Positions 57,600 to 64,000 of a stretch of DNA of 64,000 bases are shown here, in pieces; within the stretch, counting starts at the first letter, position 1; the number at the start of each line of letters is the position of its first letter. The stretch is from the NCBI RefSeq assembly GCF_020497125.1, contig NC_059079.1, positions 49,797,114 through 49,861,113 on the forward strand. The letters are read 5' to 3'. Position numbers and translations under genes: made by a program. This DNA is from Mauremys mutica (Eukaryota > Chordata > Testudines > Geoemydidae). The notes beneath the pieces are model-generated. The model had not been told where the DNA came from and ran no database searches. It worked only from the letters and a program-made list of their open reading frames with translations.

Positions 57600-60500
57600 T
57601 GTTTAAAAATATTTAACTTTTAAGTGCTAAAACAAAACACCAAGCCACAAAACAGAATATTTCACAGCTCTCTGCACTTCTTGTTTTAGCAGAGACCAGA
57701 AGAGAAAACACCAAAATGGCTCACCAGGCTAATTTTACAATATTTCTGGTTTGGTCAATCCAGCAAGTATTTATTATTTACTTAATATTGTTACGGTGCT
57801 GATCATCTTAGTATTGAAGACCCTAGAATGGAAAACTCAACAGAATGCCCTACATAATGAAATTAAATTACCCAGTTGATTTCCACAGAAAGGCTTTTGG
57901 TATCATCTGAACACATGGATTATTGTCCAAACCAAATCACAAGTCCAGAGGTTACCCCATTATGTATGTCTATTATGTCATTGTAATATAGAGGTGGGTG
58001 AAGTTTTTCAGATGAGATTATTTTTGCCAAAAAGAAAATGCAGATTCAGGTTGATCAAAACATTTGAGAGAATGTGTGTTCAATCTGCCAATTTATTTTG
58101 GTCTGAAAAACAAAATCTGGAAAAAAATCCCCAAAGTGTTTTGTTTTGACAATTTCAGCAGGAAGACTTGTGATTTTTTTTCTTTTATTCTAAAGAACTT
58201 CTCTTTTTGAATTTTACTTCTATTTTATTTTTAAAAAGTGGTTTTAGTATTAGACAAAACCTTGCATTTCAGGTTAAATTAAGTGTTTTGTTTGATCTGA
58301 ATTGAAATATTTTTCACTTGTTCAGTTCACTGACAAATTTTCATTCCAAGTTGACCTGAGATGCTTTTTTATTTACTGTTTGATTCAGTTAGTGAACCAA
58401 AAAAAAAAGTTTTTCAGTTCTAATAATCTTCTCTTTAAAAAAATAATGATGTTTTTAGAAGCCACTGAATACGTATGTTACAGTGACTGAAGATTGCTTG
58501 CAGCAAAACATTCCCCAGTCACCCTAGATTGACTCCCTGGTGCTGGGAGACACCATCTAAGTACAGTCTGCTCACATCTCAGTTCCTTCTCTCAAAGTCT
58601 GTTGTAAATTCAGTGACACTGTTTTCATGTTGGCCAAGGGAGGGCAGTATATCATTAAAAATTAATGGTCCAGTTGTTGTCTTCCATTATATCTCCAGGG
58701 TAGCTCCATTCACGTGTTGACAATTCTTCATACTACATTTATGCCAACCTAGACATGTCTATGTGACTCACATCCAGACACATTACTGCTTATTCCATCC
58801 AAGTAAAAAACTTAATCCTTTCATATCTAGTGGGTTACAAGGAAAAGTGAGTGGGGAAACTGAATCACACATACTTTTCATAAAAATCTAGAGCAATTTC
58901 CTCATCCTCCACAAAGACCTTTATTACTTTAACAGTTCAATAGTGGAACTACCATGACCGGAGATGTCAAGACTGGACTTGACACCCATCTATACGGACG
59001 GTCTAAGGATAATGAAATCATTCCTGTCATGATGAAGGCGGCCAGACTGGAATATCTACCCTGTATCCTCTCCAGTAAAAGGACTATAAATTCCTAAAAC
59101 TTTCCGACATGCATCTTCTCAGTGAAGAGCTGTGCATTCCTTCTTCCTTTTAAACTGATATTGTTATGGTATTTTACATCTGTCCCTGAGTTACACAGTA
59201 CTGCAGGCCCTCTCCCTTTTACGTGCTTGTCAATATATGTGGGACTGAGTATGTTTAAAGTTTTTATAAACTATTTATATGTAACCCTATAAAAAAATTT
59301 TGGAAAATAATTTAAAATGGGAGGTTAATAAAATGCAAGAAAAAGTGAAAAGCACAGAGTGAAATCTTTGTTAGAAGAACAATTAGGGTAAAGGAAATGG
59401 AAGTAAATAATTGAAATCAGAGTAAAAATCGAAATAAAATTAGGGGAAAAGTAAATAATTGATTGTATTAAAAGCAAATAAAATAAAACCAGATATAAGT
59501 GAAAGTAAAAACGAGGGTTGGTTGGTTTTTTTTTGGTAAGTTGTACTTATGAGGACAAATCAGAAGACCCGGTCAATCTGTATAATGTACTAAAATGTAC
59601 ATCTATACCAATTTATATTTCTAACAAGCACAAATTCCGCACATTAAAAAAAAGTGTTCTAAGATGTATGGTATAACATTTTGCACATATTCTTAAACTT
59701 ATAAATTTTACAGTAGCATTTCAAACCTGAAAGACTTCCCTTCCTGTATTCTGTGTCATGCACTGCTTAAATTCCAGACAGCACTGTGTACTATACATTG
59801 GTGTTAATTGTTCATTTTTTGTTATAAACATTATTTTTTCATATGACACAATGTACACCCAATGGACATGATTTTCCATTGCCCTGCACCTTGTATAGTT
59901 ATTTACTCCAGGGCAAACTTAGTATAATTAGAATGGTAATGTTTTACAGCCACTTTGTACTGAAGTAAACTACTACACAAGACAATGCAGAATCAGGCCC
60001 AGTGCTAGGTTTCATTATTTTTATTTGCTTTAGCAGAATGTCATGTATCTGCAGCTAGCTAATGGCTGGTAGAAATACATACTGAAGCAGGACATCCTTG
60101 CAATTTGAAACAAGAATAAACTATAAATAAGAAAGGCTTTTAAAAAAACCAAGGGGTGAAAGATTCCCTCCCACTGATTTCACTAGAGCAAGGATTTCAC
60201 CCAAGAAATGTAAAACCTCATGCTGTGTCACTGAAGCCTGTCACAAATTACCCATTGACTTCAATGGTGCAAGGATCAGGGCCTTGCTCTCTCCCAAGAA
60301 TGGAGGTAAATTCTTCCTAGGGAGAAAGTAGATTGATTTGAGGAGAGCCAAGGCTAATCAGGGCCCAAATTTAGCAACATTTGGGCCCTCTCACCAAGGC
60401 TTTTTGTTTTGGTATTTGACAAGTTTAAAATCCTAAACTTTTACATACAGAGATGGCAAAGTTTTGCCTTCCCTTGATGGAGGGCTCCTCAGCTGCTCAC

Positions 60501-61090
60501 ACAACCATTATTTTGATTACAAAGTACTCAGATTAGATGCTATCGTATAATGGCATCAGATTTGCAACATGTTAACAACAAATACCAGCTTCTTTCATTT
60601 TTTGTTTCAAATGGTGAAGCAGCACATACCAAAGGCACAAGAAATACAAAAAGTGAATGTTACTCCAGTTATCTGAATGCCACTGAGCAGATCTAACAGT
60701 TTGGTTGCCCCTTTTCGATCTAATTGGGAAGACTGAAAAAAATAATAAGTAATCTTTAAGACAGTTACCAGAATATAGCAGGTTACTTGTTATAAGTATA
60801 TAATAATTCTGAACTTAATTTTAATCACAGTTGTATCATGCTGATTATGAACAAACCTTTGGATCTTGTAAAAATATTGTATGTCATTTCAAAGAAAAAA
60901 CATGATCTACATTCTTGTAGTGCAGTCAACTGTTCCCTTCAACTCCAAGCTCTGACCAGAGGTCTAATTCTGCCATTTGCTGCATAAGGACACTAGCCTA
61001 AAGTAGACATGGAAATATGAATTTTTGCAGCAGCTAGATGCACTGGGCCCTGAGCAAGGAGCAGAAACGAGGGCTGGGATTCTTAAGGCT
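57600..61090. other. Unassigned interval
   Basis: About 3.5 kb, strongly A+T-rich, with no frame above about 63 codons. CACCCATTGACTTCAATGGT-like sequence near 60249 belongs to the old palindromic family. Confidence 0.45.
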
Positions 61091-61098
61091 GCATAGGG

Positions 61099-61328
61099 CA
61101 GTGGTTCTCAAGCTTTTGTACTGGTGACTCCTTTCACGTTGTAAGCCCCTGAGTGCAACCCACCTTATAAATTAAAAACACTTAAAACACTTTAAAAATA
61201 TATATTTAACACCATTATAAATGCTAGAGGCAGTGAGGTTTGGGGTGAAGGCTGACAGCTCAAGACCCCCCATGTAATAACCTCAGTGACCCCCTGAGGG
61301 GTCCTGACCCCCAGTTTGGGAACACCTG
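61099..61328. mobile_element. hAT MITE
   Basis: A 230-bp element from CAGTGGTTCTCAAGC to TTTGGGAACACCTG, flanked by an exact 8-bp duplication GCATAGGG (61091-61098 and 61329-61336). It is homologous to 34176-34366 in the opposite orientation: both carry a TATAAATT-like A+T-rich centre and a block reading AACCTCAGTGACCCC or its inverse. It is non-coding. Confidence 0.87.
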
Positions 61329-61336
61329 GCATAGGG

Positions 61337-64000
61337 GATTTCAGTGGGAAATGGGTGTTTAGATCTGATAGACCTCTTTGAAAGTTTCAGCCTAATCTCT
61401 TCTGAGGCTACTTCTGCAGCCAAGTCCCTCCATTTTCCTCCAAGAGGGCTCATTTTACCTCCCACACCTTGGGGCTTTTCTTCTTTCCCTTCTCTGTTCC
61501 CCACTTTTGTTTCTGCCCCTACTGACTATTTGACTTCCCTCATTTGCTCCCCCCACCTCTGCACATTTCTCACTTTTTCTTTCATGAACACACCTCTTCT
61601 CAGTTCCTTCCCAGATGTGTCTGTACTGCACTTAGAGTTTTGTGCTAGTGGAGGCTCTGTGTAATGAATTCATATTGCAATGTCTCCAGCATTAACCCAA
61701 GCACTGGCTGCCCTCAGGAGAAAAGCACAGGCCTGAGCTACTTTCTGAAAGGAGAGATTTTGCCTCTTATTCATAGCAACACCGCACAGACCCAGAATCT
61801 GAGAGAACTACCTATGCTGTCTCCCAGACAGCCCTGTTTTGGACAGGTGATAAATGCAAAGTTTTGCTCCTGTGGAATCACATAATGTTGTCAAAATGAA
61901 GCATCTGCTGCTGAATGCGATCCTGCATCATAACATTATCTTGAACATGTTTCTAAGGGAGGAAACAGATAAGATAAAGAATATTGACAGAGAGAATAGA
62001 ACAGAGAAGAGAAGCAAAGATTTTTATGAGAAGTAAACTGCTATTTTTAGATGCTCTCTCCTCTGACTAAATCTCTCTGGCATACATGTATGAAGCTCCC
62101 AATGAAGTCAATGAAAGCACTGTATATGTATTACAAGACTAAATTTGTCCAGAATATGTAAAAGAAAATTAAGAGTTGATGGATATAAAGAGTACATGGA
62201 TTTGATTTAAGACCCCAAAGAAAGCACCATTTCCCCTCCTCCAAATGAGGTGGCACATGCCAAGGAAAAAAGAGAAAGAGAAAATAATGAAATAATGATT
62301 TTCTTTGCATTAAATGATCAATACAAAAATCAAGATCTGATTGAATATGAGAATAACTGTTCACTCATACAAATTTGAATTTAAAAATGAATGTTCACAT
62401 TCCTTTTTTGGGTCATTGTTTTGGAACGTTAGGGAGCCAGATTAATCAGGGATATTTGCAAATAATGAATTGTAAAATAAGTTTTAATTTTATCAGGGAA
62501 TATTACTCAAAAGTATTAACTTTGATTATCAGCTCTTTGGGGCCAGAACCATCTTTTTTGTCTGTGTTTTTACAGTGCCTAGCACAGTGGGCTCCTGGTC
62601 CATTACAGGTGCTCCTATACAGACTACCATTTTGCACATGTTTATGAATTTCAAATCCACCCATTTCCACTTTAGAACCCCAATTCTGAAAGTCACATTC
62701 ACCTCCCGGGACAAAAATGTAACAAATGACCAATGCTTCCAATAGAAATATTGCAAATTTTGAATGAACAGTAGCAAATACTTACTGTAAACTTATCCAA
62801 ACCAAGTTGCAAGTAAAAAACAAAACAAAACAAAAAAACCCTTTGCACCATCCACTAAAGCAGTTGGCATTCACCACTGGCAGACATGATACCAAACTAG
62901 ATGAACCACTGATCAATGCTGATATGACAATTATAATATATTTATAAATTACTGCTTTGTCCACTGAAAGGTACCACTTCATTAGTCTCATCTACATATT
63001 TAATTTTATAGTTTAGACAATTTTACATAAGAATTAACTTCATCAACATCTAATGATTATTTCCACTCTTTTCCTCAGTTCCATATTAGATCACACTGAT
63101 CTGAATTGTTTTTTTTCAGTTGTAATAATACCATTCAATGAAGTTCCCATGAACATAATAAGTACTAACTTTCCGAAGAAGTTGCAAGACTGAGGTTAAG
63201 ATGAGTTCCATGGAGGGTGAACACCTCAAAGGTCATTCCATTTGTCACAATATAGAGAGAGTGCTCATCCTGGCTACAACATTAGCTTTCTGGTGCTATC
63301 ATTCACCAGAACTAAGAACAGGAAGAAATAGAGCAAATGTGAAAAAGAGTATTAGGGTTACTCTGAAAAGAGTGTCAGTTAAGCCACTGTGACTCTTTAA
63401 TCCACATGAAAGATTAGGTTGCTGTAACTGCTGGAATACAAAACATAATGTGCAGTGTGTCTTTTCATGGGATCTAAAGGGAAAAAATATTAAAACTCCA
63501 CAGGTAGCAAAGAGGTGAGACATATGGAGTCCCGGAGGTTTGAAATAAATCTTTTCAGAGGTTCAATTATTACTTTTGGAAGGACCTAAATCAGAGGTAT
63601 TATCCAAGTCAATAATGGAAGACATACAAGACTAAGGTTTTGCCAAGCTGATGAGTTGAGAGACTGACTTATTTTTCAGCTTTATTACTGTTATCTTGCA
63701 TGGAGTACAGAGCTCATAGTCAGTCAGTAATTAACCTCAGGGATCTGGCAGGCTTAGAGTAGAGAGTGAAGTCTGCCCTGTGCCACCTTTAAGCCTTCAG
63801 ATATAATCATCAAATTCCAGAAGTGTTAACTCTTAAAAGTAACTTAGCTTCAACTGTCTGGATTCTAAGTCAGGTACACTGAAACATATGGGAGCATCTA
63901 TGTGAATCTCACCCTCAGTCATTACATTGGGAAGAGTCCATTTTACATCCTGAGAAAGATTAAGATTTAAAAGAAAATATAGGAATTGATGCATACCCCG
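61337..64000. other. Unassigned interval
   Basis: About 2.7 kb to the window's end. It includes a (CAAAA)n-like tract at 62814-62840. Frames of 90-106 codons at 61344-61664, 61664-61885 and 62375-62647 have no recognisable features and lack splice or Kozak support. Confidence 0.45.

Overview
This window is vertebrate genomic DNA, most likely from a turtle. The evidence is the repeat content: truncated CR1 LINE 3' ends, MIR-type SINE fragments, a small Penelope-like element ending in a sequence I associate with turtle genomes, hAT and PIF/Harbinger elements with target-site duplications (TSDs), and solo LTRs. It is A+T-rich and non-coding apart from G+C-rich transposon islands. I found no convincing host exon, tRNA, rRNA or CRISPR, so the window is intergenic or lies in a very large intron. 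The species call is inference.

The only intact-looking genes belong to one complete PIF/Harbinger DNA transposon at 6143-10962. It has terminal inverted repeats and a 3-bp TGA duplication. On the plus strand it carries an uninterrupted HARBI1-like DDE transposase with D210, D298 and E334. On the minus strand it carries a two-exon Myb/SANT-type DNA-binding protein whose splice sites and codon phase match. The two genes converge on separate poly(A) signals. In this superfamily the Myb-like protein is needed with the transposase for import and end binding, so this copy could be autonomous. A third, unexplained plus-strand frame of 100 codons with its own poly(A) signal sits inside the Myb gene's intron.

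Layout. 217-1815: fold-back hAT element with a decayed transposase and an 8-bp TSD. 2492-2883: pogo/Tigger-like MITE. About 3130-3760: LTR-like minus-strand fragment. 6143-10962: the autonomous-looking Harbinger. 11879-12947: second hAT copy abutting another hAT MITE. 13839-14107: G+C-rich MITE. 17940-20094 and 26542-28797: two large non-autonomous Harbinger derivatives of one family, in opposite orientation. 20156-20278: tiny MITE. About 21504-22452: LTR-like sequence hosting a Penelope-like insertion at 22129-22334. 24721-25436 and 43400-44113: two solo LTRs of one family, each with a 4-bp TSD. 25747-26033: short Harbinger MITE. 33071-35288: apparent composite hAT unit bounded by an 8-bp TSD, containing a CR1 end and a nested hAT MITE. 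40360-40731: G+C-rich hAT MITE. 45515-46165: CR1 3' end. About 54700-55110: fold-back element. 61099-61328: hAT MITE. The remaining DNA is mostly featureless, with microsatellites and old SINE remnants.

The observations most worth following are the potentially active Harbinger with its nested third frame, the composite hAT unit, the hammerhead-like fold in the Penelope-like insert, a small templated insertion at 32152-32218, and a different palindromic hexamer reiterated in the ends of each Harbinger family.
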